A DNA stretch of 7,365 nt from Bacillota bacterium. Its GTDB lineage: Bacteria > Bacillota > Clostridia > Lachnospirales > Lachnospiraceae. Made by a program: the position numbers and the translations under genes. The notes under the pieces are model-generated. The model had not been told where the DNA came from. It saw only the letters and a list, made by a program, of their open reading frames with translations, and did not search any database. Shown in pieces: positions 1 to 6,490 of this stretch. Every line of letters starts with the position of its first letter. The stretch's first letter is position 1. The DNA lies in the NCBI GenBank assembly GCA_023392995.1, contig JAEWMZ010000317.1, forward strand, positions 1-7,365. The letters run 5' to 3'.

Positions 1-941
1 AACCAGTCCTCACAGCAATCTCTGCTAAGGTTGACAATGAGCCTTGCAGTACGTACATTGGTGAGAATGGGGCAGGTCATTTTGTAAAAATGGTTCACAA
101 TGGGATTGAGTACGCTGATATGCAGCTGATCAGTGAAGCTTATGGTATCTTAAAAGAGGTGCTTCATTTAACTCCGGGGGAGCTGCACGAAGTATTTGAG
201 GAATGGAATCAGGGTGAGCTTAGCAGTTATCTGATTGATATAACTGCCAAAATTTTTGCAAAGAAGGATACGGATACTGAGCATTATTTAGTTGATATGA
301 TATTAGATGTGGCAGGGCAGAAGGGTACAGGAAAGTGGACTAGTCAAATTGCACTTGATTTAGGGTCGCCAATCCCTACCATAACCAACGCGGTATATGA
401 ACGCTATCTTTCTGCTGGTAAGGAAGAACGAGTAACGGCCAGCCGTCAGCTAAGCGGCCCAGCCGGAACAGTACAAAAATCCAGAGAATTTATTGAAGCT
501 GTCCGCAGAGCACTTTATGCAAGTAAGATTTGTGCCTACGCACAGGGCTTTAGCCTTCTTCGTACCGCTTCCGAGCAATATAACTGGAACTTAAGCTTCG
601 GAGATATTGCCAAAATCTTTCGCGGTGGCTGCATTATAAGGGCGCAATTTCTCAACGAGATAACGAGTGCATATCAGCATAATCCGAAGCTTCTTAATCT
701 ATTACTGGCGGATTATTTTAAGAATTCCATTAACAGTTATCAGGAGGATTGGAGAGAAGTTATAAAAACCGCGATCACAGCAGGAATCTCTGTGCCAGCC
801 TTTACGAGTGCTTTATCCTATTATGACAGCTACCGCAGTGCGGAGCTCCCGATGAATTTATTACAGGCACAGAGAGATTATTTTGGAGCACATACCTATG
901 AACGTAAGGATAAAGAAGGAATTTATCATACAAAATGGTAA
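1..941 (+). CDS. gnd: 6-phosphogluconate dehydrogenase, decarboxylating (5' end cut by window)
   Basis: This enzyme oxidises and decarboxylates 6-phosphogluconate to ribulose 5-phosphate, forming NAD(P)H in the cytosolic oxidative pentose phosphate pathway. The reading frame is open from base 3 with no start in view, so 312 residues of a family usually near 470 are visible; the N-terminal Rossmann domain is missing. Visible residues 23-37 (GAGHFVKMVHNGIEY) are the substrate-site helix, with the catalytic Lys at 29, His-Asn at 32-33 and Glu at 36. Residues 100-112 (ILDVAGQKGTGKW) are the family signature. The C-terminal RDYFGAH (Arg 291, His 297) is the tail that reaches into the partner subunit's active site, and the protein ends in a typical HTKW. 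The ATG at 90 lies inside the active-site helix and is not the start. zwf follows after 36 bp with no terminator between, so the two are probably co-transcribed. Confidence 0.97.
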   Translation, partial: PVLTAISAKVDNEPCSTYIGENGAGHFVKMVHNGIEYADMQLISEAYGILKEVLHLTPGELHEVFEEWNQGELSSYLIDITAKIFAKKDTDTEHYLVDMILDVAGQKGTGKWTSQIALDLGSPIPTITNAVYERYLSAGKEERVTASRQLSGPAGTVQKSREFIEAVRRALYASKICAYAQGFSLLRTASEQYNWNLSFGDIAKIFRGGCIIRAQFLNEITSAYQHNPKLLNLLLADYFKNSINSYQEDWREVIKTAITAGISVPAFTSALSYYDSYRSAELPMNLLQAQRDYFGAHTYERKDKEGIYHTKW

Positions 942-977
942 GTAGAGGCATTATAAAAGAAAGAAGGAGGGCAGAGT

Positions 978-2483
978 ATGAGAATGGATTATAACGATCA
1001 ATTATCACAGAAATTATCAGCAATTATGGTGATCTTCGGAGGTACCGGTGACTTAACTCATAGAAAACTTATGCCTGCCATATATAATTTGATTCGGGAT
1101 CAGCTGATCCCGGAGCATTTTGCAATTGTGGCTGTTGGAAGAAGAGATAAGACGGAAGAGGAATATTTGAAGGATATCCGTAATTCAATTACAAAATTCT
1201 CCCGTAATAAAATAGATGAAGCTATATGGCAGAAAATGCGGGAGATGACACACTATTATAAATTTGACTTCACTGATTTGAACGGATATCAGGAGTTGAG
1301 TAGGTATTTGGATGACTTGGACCTTGTAGTGAAGAGCGAAGGTAACCGTGTATACTATTTAGCGGTGGCGCCGGAGTACTTTGAGACCATAGTGCAAGGC
1401 TTACAGGCAAGTGATATGGCGGTGAAACAGGGAGCCTGGAGCAGATTGGTGATTGAAAAGCCTTTTGGAAAGGACTTAAAGACGGCAAGAGCCCTCAATG
1501 ATAAGATTAATGAGGTGTTTCCTGAGAAGAGCATTTATCGAATTGATCACTATCTGGGGAAGGAAATGATACAAAATATTATGGTGCTTCGCTTTGGGAA
1601 TTCCATCTTTGAAGCACTATGGAATAATAAGCACATTGATAATGTTCAAATCTCCTTGTCAGAAAAGCTCGGGGTCGGAACCAGAGGAGGATACTTTGAA
1701 CAGGCGGGCACGATGCGGGATATGCTGCAGAATCATATTCTACAGATTTTAACCTTGGTAGCGATGGAGCCGCCAATTAATCTGAAAATGGATTCCATCC
1801 GCACAGAGAAACAGAAGGTATTGGAGGCAATTGAAGAGTTTACTCCTGAGTTTTTGAAAAATAATGTGGTATTTGGTCAATATGGCAAGGGCATGATCGA
1901 TGGAGTCCCCGTACCAGGGTATCGGGAAGAGCCGAATGTTCCAGGTACCTCCGAGACGGAGACCTTTGTAGCAATGAAGCTACATGTCAATAACTTTCGG
2001 TGGGCGGGAACACCCTTTTATATCAGAACCGGAAAGCGCCTTGGAGCCAGTTCTGCTGAAATCGTGATTCAATTTAAATCATTGCCGAATATTTTATATT
2101 TTCAGGATCAGGATATTCAAGAGCCGAATTTATTGGTACTTCGTATACAGCCCAGCGTGGGTGTTTTCTTCCAATTTAATACGAAGGATTTTTCAAGCCA
2201 CAATGGAATTGTTCCAACTAAAATGGATACCAGCTACGATAATCCGATGCAGGGCAATACCCCGGAAGCTTACGAACGGTTGATTTTTGATATCCTGCGC
2301 GGAGATGCAACCTTATTCTCCAGATGGGATGAGGTGGAATCTGCCTGGACGGCGACAGATCGCCTGATCACGTATCGGGAGCATAGAAAACACAACTTTC
2401 CAAATTACGACGCAGGTACTATGGGGCCGGTAAAGGCATTTGAATTATTGGCGAAAGACGGTCGTAAATGGTGGAATATATAA
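978..2483 (+). CDS. zwf: Glucose-6-phosphate 1-dehydrogenase
   Basis: Converts glucose 6-phosphate to 6-phosphoglucono-delta-lactone with reduction of NADP+, the entry step of the oxidative pentose phosphate pathway. At 501 residues the length is normal and the gene is intact. The N-terminal nucleotide-binding fold carries GGTGDLTHRK at residues 21-30. EKPFG lies at 160-164. The substrate-site signature RIDHYLGKE is at 188-196, with Asp190, His191 and Lys195. The catalytic base is probably His253 in MLQNHILQ, by analogy with the Leuconostoc enzyme. The start is fixed by AAGGAGG at 964-970, seven bases before the ATG. It sits 36 bp after gnd, so both NADPH-producing steps are encoded together; the intervening lactonase (pgl) is not here and would have to be elsewhere or be replaced by spontaneous hydrolysis. 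I see no terminator after the stop codon. Confidence 0.98.
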   Translation: MRMDYNDQLSQKLSAIMVIFGGTGDLTHRKLMPAIYNLIRDQLIPEHFAIVAVGRRDKTEEEYLKDIRNSITKFSRNKIDEAIWQKMREMTHYYKFDFTDLNGYQELSRYLDDLDLVVKSEGNRVYYLAVAPEYFETIVQGLQASDMAVKQGAWSRLVIEKPFGKDLKTARALNDKINEVFPEKSIYRIDHYLGKEMIQNIMVLRFGNSIFEALWNNKHIDNVQISLSEKLGVGTRGGYFEQAGTMRDMLQNHILQILTLVAMEPPINLKMDSIRTEKQKVLEAIEEFTPEFLKNNVVFGQYGKGMIDGVPVPGYREEPNVPGTSETETFVAMKLHVNNFRWAGTPFYIRTGKRLGASSAEIVIQFKSLPNILYFQDQDIQEPNLLVLRIQPSVGVFFQFNTKDFSSHNGIVPTKMDTSYDNPMQGNTPEAYERLIFDILRGDATLFSRWDEVESAWTATDRLITYREHRKHNFPNYDAGTMGPVKAFELLAKDGRKWWNI

Positions 2484-2492
2484 GGCGTTCTA

Positions 2493-2501
2493 TGTTATAA
2501 T
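2493..2501 (+). promoter_or_regulatory. Probable extended -10 promoter for the cyclase gene
   Basis: TGTTATAAT is a perfect sigma-A -10 hexamer (2496-2501) with the TGN extension. It lies in the short gap after the zwf stop codon and about 45 bp before the cyclase start. The -35 position at the usual spacing (about 2473-2478, inside the end of zwf) does not resemble TTGACA, so activity would rest on the extended -10. The predicted transcript begins near 2508. With no terminator after zwf, the cyclase gene may also be reached by read-through from gnd-zwf. Confidence 0.5.
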
Positions 2502-2532
2502 TCCTATTAGAATGACAAAATATAACAAGAAT

Positions 2533-2536
2533 GGAG
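2533..2536 (+). promoter_or_regulatory. Ribosome binding site that decides the cyclase start
   Basis: GGAG here lies nine bases upstream of the ATG at 2546. The in-frame ATG at 2531 overlaps this Shine-Dalgarno sequence and has no purine-rich site of its own upstream. The product therefore most likely starts at 2546 (MKINLNKMYD), five residues shorter than the longest open frame. Confidence 0.6.
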
Positions 2537-2545
2537 ATTACAAAC

Positions 2546-3190
2546 ATGAAGATAAATTTAAATAAAATGTATGATATATCAATGCCAATTCATCACGAGA
2601 TGCCGGTTTACAATGGAAAAGAGGCAAAGCGGCCGGTTCTGGAGGTTCAGTCTGATTTTACGACATCAAAAGCCTATGAGAGCCGCATTCATATGAATCT
2701 TCATACAGGAACCCATATGGATCGTACGCTTCATATGATACCAGACGGCAATACCATGGATACGCTGGACTGGAAGGAGATGGTCACAAAATGCCGGGTA
2801 CTTGATCTTACCTTTGCTAAGGAGAGGATAACAGAAGCCGACTTACAGGGAAAGGCGATTGAAGAAGGAGATTTCATTTTACTAAAGACAAGAAACTCCT
2901 TTGAAGCAATTCTGGAGACTAATTTTATCTATCTGGAGAAAAGCGGTGCAGCCTATCTGGCGGAGAAAAAGATTAAGGGTGTTGGAATTGACGCACTTGG
3001 AGTTGAGCGAGCTCAGCCGGATCATGAAACTCATTTGCAGCTAATGCAAAAGGGAATTCATATACTGGAAGGTCTACGGCTAAAGGATATTGAGGAAGGA
3101 GAATACTTCCTTTCTGCGGCACCTCTTAATATACTTGGAGCGGAAGCAGCACCGATCAAAGCCTATTTGATTGGTTTACAAGAAGAGTAG
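2546..3190 (+). CDS. Cyclase-family metal-dependent hydrolase (kynurenine formamidase-like fold)
   Basis: A 214-residue protein of the cyclase / KynB-like family (Pfam Cyclase), whose known members are metal-dependent amide or lactone hydrolases. The family opening, roughly 'D(I/L)S.P', is seen as YDISMPIHHEMPVYNG at 9-24. The metal-binding signature is HTGTHMDRTLH at 53-63, giving His53, His57, Asp59 and His63 as likely ligands. KGVGIDALGVE at 144-154 and the His160/His163 pair, with Glu175 in HILEGL, match the C-terminal half of the family, as does AAPLNILGAEAAPIKA near 191-206. There is no signal peptide or membrane segment, so it is likely cytosolic. The usual D-A-P-x-H is D-R-T-L-H here, so substrate specificity may differ. 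No tryptophan-degradation gene is nearby, so kynurenine formamidase activity should not be assumed; the substrate is unknown. Confidence 0.85.
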   Translation: MKINLNKMYDISMPIHHEMPVYNGKEAKRPVLEVQSDFTTSKAYESRIHMNLHTGTHMDRTLHMIPDGNTMDTLDWKEMVTKCRVLDLTFAKERITEADLQGKAIEEGDFILLKTRNSFEAILETNFIYLEKSGAAYLAEKKIKGVGIDALGVERAQPDHETHLQLMQKGIHILEGLRLKDIEEGEYFLSAAPLNILGAEAAPIKAYLIGLQEE

Positions 3191-3359
3191 GAGAAGCTTC
3201 CGGAGGTAATATGGACTTTATTTATCAAAATTGACGAAATATACCCTTGACATTTCTACTATAAAATTAGTGTTCGGCTTGATACCGATGAAAGAGTAAA
3301 AGTAATACTTTGCCATTCACTATAGTTATACATGATATACCTGCTGGTTATAAAACGTC
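3191..3359. other. Non-coding gap upstream of the permease promoter
   Basis: AT-rich intergenic DNA with no convincing gene. It holds a TTGACA at 3247-3252 without a properly spaced -10, and an interrupted palindrome AAAGTA-A-TACTTT at 3299-3311 that could be an operator for a downstream promoter. I found no clear terminator hairpin with a U tract after the cyclase stop codon. The short word GAAGCTTCCG at 3193-3202 recurs inside the permease leader hairpin at 3479-3488 apart from its first bases, probably by chance. Confidence 0.4.
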
Positions 3360-3388
3360 TTGTAATCTGTCTAAAAAAATGTTATATT
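3360..3388 (+). promoter_or_regulatory. Sigma-A-type promoter of the permease gene
   Basis: TTGTAA at 3360-3365 serves as -35 and TATATT at 3383-3388 as -10, with an optimal 17-bp spacer and a TGT extension at 3380-3382 just before the -10. Transcription would begin near 3395, leaving a leader of about 128 nt. The start falls one base before the first strand of the leader's first stem, which supports both predictions. Confidence 0.65.
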
Positions 3389-3395
3389 AGGAGAG

Positions 3396-3488
3396 TTGTA
3401 TCATCACATTAAAGGGACAAAGTGAGGTTCCCTTGATGGTATTATACAAGGTGCAACGAGCACCCTTCGGAAGCAAGGAAGCTTCCGA
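3396..3488 (+). promoter_or_regulatory. Structured 5' leader of the permease mRNA (three stem-loops, candidate cis-regulatory RNA)
   Basis: Three consecutive stem-loops fill the leader. Stem 1 pairs TTGTAT (3396-3401) with ATACAA (3444-3449), then CATC (3402-3405) with GATG (3435-3438), and is capped by AAGGGA/TCCCTT (3412-3417 with 3429-3434). Stem 2 is GGTGC/GCACC (3450-3464) with a five-base loop. Stem 3 is TCGGAAGC/GCTTCCGA (3467-3488) with loop AAGGAA. There is no U tract, so it is not a simple terminator. CTTCC in the 3' arm of stem 3 (3482-3486) is complementary to the Shine-Dalgarno GGAAG (3511-3515), so control of translation is possible. It does not fit the T-box, lysine, SAM, guanidine or cyclic-dinucleotide classes that I can recall. 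Folding was by eye. Confidence 0.5.
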
Positions 3489-3523
3489 TAACGAATACTA
3501 ATACACATAAGGAAGGACGTTTT

Positions 3524-4861
3524 ATGGAGAAGAGGAGATACGGTTTATTTACTGCGATTACTATGATCACAGGTGTTGTTATTGGATCAGGTATATTTTT
3601 TAAAGCAGACAATGTACTAAGCTATACGGGGGGCAATGTACTTTTAGGAATTATTATTTTTGCAGTGGCGGCAATTGCAATAGTGTTTGGATGTTTGGCT
3701 ATATCGCAGCTTGCCAATCTAACAGATAAACCAGGCGGATTGATTGCTTATACAGAGGAATTCGTTGGAATCGGACCTTCCAGTGCCTTTGGCTGGTTTC
3801 AGACTTTTTTGTATTTACCAACCTTGACGGCTGTCGTTGCTTGGGTAACAGGAATTTATATTTGCCAATTGTTTGGTTGGGAAATTACTTTGGAAAAAGC
3901 GGTTTTTATTGGATGTATTAGTATGACGGTATTATTCATAATGAATATGCTGTCAGCAAAAATGGGAGGCTATTTTCAGAATGCTTCCATGATCATTAAG
4001 TTGATTCCACTGATTATAATCGCCTTTGCAGGATTGATCTTTGGGAAACCCGGTGAATTTGTTGCAGGCGATATTCGAACCTTTCAGACAGCCACCAGCT
4101 CCTTTGGCTGGATCGCGGCATTTGCCCCAATTGCCTTCTCCTTTGACGGCTGGATTGTATCTACCTCAATTTGTCACGAAATAAAAAATAGTAAACGAAA
4201 TCTGCCCTTGGCACTTACCATATCTCCGTTGGTAATTTTGATTATCTATATTGCATATTTTGTTGGTATTACCTCCTTTATTGGTCCTAATACTGTAATG
4301 GAGCAGGGAGATGCTTCCGTATTTACCGCAGCCAATCTCTTATTTGGCGAAGTGGGTGGTAAGTTGATTCTTACCTTCGTAGTGATCTCCGTACTGGGTA
4401 CGGTGAATGGCCTGATCCTTGGATTTATCCGTATGCCATATTCTTTGGCTCTACGTAACATGGTACCGGGCAGCTCCTGGTTGAAAAGGGAGAATGATAA
4501 GCTTGGAGGAATGCCAGTAAATTCTGCAGTTTTTGCTTATGTGCTGTCCCTGCTTTGGATGCTGATTCATTATTTAACGCAAAAATTATCTATGAGAGGC
4601 GATGTATCAGAGATTGCCATAGGTGTCAGCTACTTAAATTATATTGTACTTTATGTAACGGTAATGCGTTTGACAAAAAAAGGAACAATTAAGGGAATAT
4701 GGAAGGGCTATGTGATACCGGTATTAGCTACAGTAGGTTCTTTGGTTATCTTGTCCGGTAGTATAACACATCCATTATTCCCCTACTACTTCCTGATTTG
4801 TTTTTCAATCATTGCGGCAGGGTATTTATATTACAGAAAGAATAAGAGTCGGATACAATAA
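3524..4861 (+). CDS. APC-superfamily amino acid permease (SteT/LAT-like)
   Basis: A 445-residue integral membrane transporter of the amino acid-polyamine-organocation superfamily, importing or exchanging amino acids across the cytoplasmic membrane. About 12 hydrophobic helices are visible, near residues 8-26, 36-62, 86-114, 126-144, 152-174, 192-214, 228-250, 279-301, 331-352, 362-382, 396-411 and 416-436. Helix 1 carries the unwound substrate-binding motif GVVIGSGIF (17-25). Helix 6 carries FSFDGW (205-210). The loop HEIKNSKRNLPLAL (218-231) after it is typical of the L-amino acid / serine-threonine exchanger branch. The start is set by AAGGAAGG at 3509-3516, seven bases before the ATG. The gene appears monocistronic, with its own promoter, a long structured leader and a likely terminator. 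The substrate cannot be read from the sequence; serine/threonine or another neutral amino acid is a reasonable guess. Confidence 0.88.
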   Translation: MEKRRYGLFTAITMITGVVIGSGIFFKADNVLSYTGGNVLLGIIIFAVAAIAIVFGCLAISQLANLTDKPGGLIAYTEEFVGIGPSSAFGWFQTFLYLPTLTAVVAWVTGIYICQLFGWEITLEKAVFIGCISMTVLFIMNMLSAKMGGYFQNASMIIKLIPLIIIAFAGLIFGKPGEFVAGDIRTFQTATSSFGWIAAFAPIAFSFDGWIVSTSICHEIKNSKRNLPLALTISPLVILIIYIAYFVGITSFIGPNTVMEQGDASVFTAANLLFGEVGGKLILTFVVISVLGTVNGLILGFIRMPYSLALRNMVPGSSWLKRENDKLGGMPVNSAVFAYVLSLLWMLIHYLTQKLSMRGDVSEIAIGVSYLNYIVLYVTVMRLTKKGTIKGIWKGYVIPVLATVGSLVILSGSITHPLFPYYFLICFSIIAAGYLYYRKNKSRIQ

Positions 4862-4952
4862 AAACGACTGCCATATACTTAAAACAGCTGTTAAACCCAT
4901 AACGTTAGAATAAAGTTCAGTTTTTTATGCAGAGATAGTCGTTTGTTTTTAT
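4862..4952 (+). terminator. Probable intrinsic terminator of the permease gene
   Basis: AAACGACT (4862-4869), immediately after the stop codon, is perfectly complementary to AGTCGTTT (4937-4944), which runs into GTTTTTATT. GCCAT/ATGC next to it can add pairs. The interior is long (67 nt) and holds small palindromes (AACAGCTGTT, TAACGTTA), so the fold is less compact than a textbook terminator. Confidence 0.5.
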
Positions 4953-4967
4953 TGAAAGCCGGGAGTG

Positions 4968-4973
4968 TATAAT
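4968..4973 (+). promoter_or_regulatory. Possible -10 element for the DUF438/PAS gene
   Basis: TATAAT at 4968-4973 is a perfect -10 hexamer just downstream of the permease terminator. The -35 region is weak (TTGTTT at 4943-4948 with a 19-bp spacer, or T-rich sequence at 17). The predicted leader is about 100 nt and I see no clear structure in it. A TTGGAC/TATAAC pair at 4983-5005 has only 11 bp between the boxes and was not accepted. Confidence 0.3.
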
Positions 4974-5076
4974 CCTATTTTTTTGGACAAGACTCCTTCT
5001 ATAACAATAAACTTTTTGTACCCGTTCGTGTGCATTAATCTGTCATTGATTTTATCTACGTTAGGAGGATAACTGT

Positions 5077-6306
5077 ATGAGTGAGTATATCAATAATCGA
5101 GAATACCGCCAAAAGGTATTAAAAGAACTAATTCTGGAGCTTCACAACGGAAAAAGTGCAGAGGAAGTCAAGGAGCGTTTTGGTAAGCTAATCGATGGAG
5201 TCTCAGCAACTGAAATATCTGCTATGGAAAATGAATTAATCAAAGAGGGTATGCCAATTGAGGAAGTTCAAAGACTATGCGATGTTCATGCTGCAGTATT
5301 TAAAGGGTCGATTGAGCTGATTCATCGCCCGGAGAAGGAAGAAGATGTTCCTGGACATCCAGTGTTTACTTTTAAGGCGGAAAACCGAGCTTTAGAGCGC
5401 TTAATGAAAAAAGGAATCAGACCCAAGCTGGAAAGCTACTTAAAGGAAGGTGCGGTAGAACACCTTCACGGGCTACTAGAAGAGTTAAACAAGCTTTGGG
5501 AGATTGATAAGCATTATCTTAGGAAGGAAAATCTGTTGTTCCCCTACATGGAGAAGTATGGAATCACTGCACCTCCCAAGGTAATGTGGGGCGTGGATGA
5601 CGAAATCAGAGAAGACATAAAAAGTGCTATAGCGATAGGAAAGGACAATAAGGAGAGCAAAGAAGTTATTGTTGAACGAATAGAGCACGCTCTGAGCAGA
5701 GTGGAAGAAATGATTTTCAAAGAGGAAAACATCCTGTTTCCGATGGTACTGGATACTCTGGATGAAGATGAGTGGCTAAAAATTGCCAAAGAAAGTGGGG
5801 AGATTGGCTTTTGCCTTTATGAACCAAAGCAGGAATGGCAGCCAGTTCGGGTTAATGTAGAGGAGATAGCCAAAAAGCTTGGAGAAGAGCCTGCAAGCGA
5901 AGGCTTCCTAAATTTTGAAACCGGAATTTTCTCTAAAGTTGAGCTGGAAGCGGTACTGGATACCTTACCGGTTGATATTACCTTCGTGGACAAGGATGGC
6001 ATAGTAAAATATTTTACCAATGGCAGTGAAAGAATCTTTCCCCGTACCAAGGCAGTAATCGGAAGAGAGGTAAAGAATTGTCATCCTCCGGCAAGTGTTC
6101 ACATTGTGGAACAGATTGTGGAGGATCTAAAGTCTGGTAAGAAGGATCACGAAGACTTTTGGATTAAGATGGGCAATCGATATGTCTCCATACGGTATTT
6201 CGCCGTAAGGGATAAAAATGGCGAGTATTTAGGTGTTTTAGAATTCACCCAGGATATTGGACCGATTCAGGCGATTACCGGTGAAAAGAGATTAGTTTCA
6301 GAATAA
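5077..6306 (+). CDS. DUF438, hemerythrin-like and PAS domain protein (putative redox or ligand sensor)
   Basis: A soluble 409-residue protein with three recognisable parts. Residues about 8-75 match DUF438 (helical, with the characteristic ISAMENELIKEGMPIEEVQRLCD segment around 47-69, then HAAVFKG). Residues about 93-235 form a helical hemerythrin-like region, with HPVFTFKAEN (94-103), His129/His131, KHYLRKENLLFP (145-156), MWGVDDEIRED (170-180) and FKEENILFP (214-222). Residues about 293-395 are a PAS domain with VKNCHPPASV (332-341) and a conserved-looking FWIKMG...IRYFAVRD core. There is no output domain, signal peptide or membrane helix, so it probably signals by protein contact or senses a metal- or haem-bound ligand such as O2 or NO; this is inference from the domain types. 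The start has AGGAGG at 5063-5068, eight bases ahead. It is flanked by terminators, so it is likely monocistronic. The biochemical role is unknown. Confidence 0.85.
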   Translation: MSEYINNREYRQKVLKELILELHNGKSAEEVKERFGKLIDGVSATEISAMENELIKEGMPIEEVQRLCDVHAAVFKGSIELIHRPEKEEDVPGHPVFTFKAENRALERLMKKGIRPKLESYLKEGAVEHLHGLLEELNKLWEIDKHYLRKENLLFPYMEKYGITAPPKVMWGVDDEIREDIKSAIAIGKDNKESKEVIVERIEHALSRVEEMIFKEENILFPMVLDTLDEDEWLKIAKESGEIGFCLYEPKQEWQPVRVNVEEIAKKLGEEPASEGFLNFETGIFSKVELEAVLDTLPVDITFVDKDGIVKYFTNGSERIFPRTKAVIGREVKNCHPPASVHIVEQIVEDLKSGKKDHEDFWIKMGNRYVSIRYFAVRDKNGEYLGVLEFTQDIGPIQAITGEKRLVSE

Positions 6307-6317
6307 GTTAAGATAGG

Positions 6318-6371
6318 GACGCGTTGTAGCACTGACAATAAAGTTAGGATACAAGGCGTCTTTATTATTTT
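6318..6371 (+). terminator. Intrinsic terminator of the DUF438/PAS gene
   Basis: GACGC (6318-6322) and TTGTA (6324-6328) pair with TACAA (6350-6354) and GCGTC (6356-6360), separated by a single G-G mismatch. The T-rich run TTTATTATTTTAT follows directly. It lies 12 bp after the stop codon. Confidence 0.75.
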
Positions 6372-6399
6372 ATAGAAAAGTTCGTCCTATGAAATAAAA

Positions 6400-6490
6400 C
6401 CCTCCGTGAAGATGTACAGCATCGCACGCGGAATAAAAGCTGTACAGGAAGGATTTACTATCGCGAGAGTGTGAGAAGCACTCTTTTGTT
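6400..6490 (+). ncRNA. Candidate structured RNA with potential pseudoknot, ending in an intrinsic terminator
   Basis: TGTACAGC (6413-6420) and GCTGTACA (6439-6446) form a perfect 8-bp stem around an 18-nt loop. Within that loop CGCGGA (6427-6432) can pair with TCCGTG (6403-6408) upstream (six pairs, one G-U), giving an H-type pseudoknot. A competing early hairpin, CGTG/CACG plus GATG/CATC (6405-6428), shares the same bases, so two folds are mutually exclusive. A terminator follows 20 nt later. The layout suits either a transcriptional riboswitch-type element for the downstream channel gene or a stand-alone small RNA of about 90 nt. I found no strong promoter between 6361 and 6400 (only TATAGA at 6371 and TATGAA at 6388, with poor -35 matches). 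I recognise no known RNA class. Confidence 0.4.

Noticed and set aside
90..941. ATG at 90 as the start of the first gene
   Set aside because: It lies inside the 6-phosphogluconate dehydrogenase active-site helix (FVKMVHNGIEY). The same frame is open and homologous back to base 3, so the gene simply begins outside the window.
802..1023. Minus-strand frames opposite gnd, zwf, the permease and the PAS protein (for example 802-1023, 1270-1488, 1579-1776, 4246-4461, 5485-5789, 5817-6050)
   Set aside because: All lie opposite well-supported genes, have no ribosome binding site that I could see and resemble no family.
3211..3234. Seven-codon open frame with GGAGG four bases upstream, just after the cyclase gene
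   Set aside because: Too short to support; SD-like plus ATG combinations of this kind occur by chance in purine-rich DNA, and no promoter or structure is associated with it.
3247..3265. TTGACA followed by TATAAA as a promoter
   Set aside because: The two hexamers are only seven bases apart, and no -10 sits at 16-18 bp; the TTGTAA/TATATT pair at 3360-3388 is far better.
3450..3464. Guanidine-II (mini-ykkC) riboswitch because of an ACGA in a hairpin loop
   Set aside because: The loop is five bases and the required second ACGR hairpin is missing.
3450..3488. Tandem hairpins in the permease leader as an ANTAR target or T-box
   Set aside because: The second hairpin's six-base loop AAGGAA fits the ANTAR rule (A at 1, G at 4), but its partner has a five-base loop and no terminator follows. 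The conserved T-box antiterminator sequence is absent.
6313..6390. ATAGG-ACG/CGTCCTAT pairing around the first terminator as an antiterminator
   Set aside because: The pairing strand (6383-6390) lies downstream of the terminator, so it cannot prevent termination. It also has a bulge and is probably coincidental.
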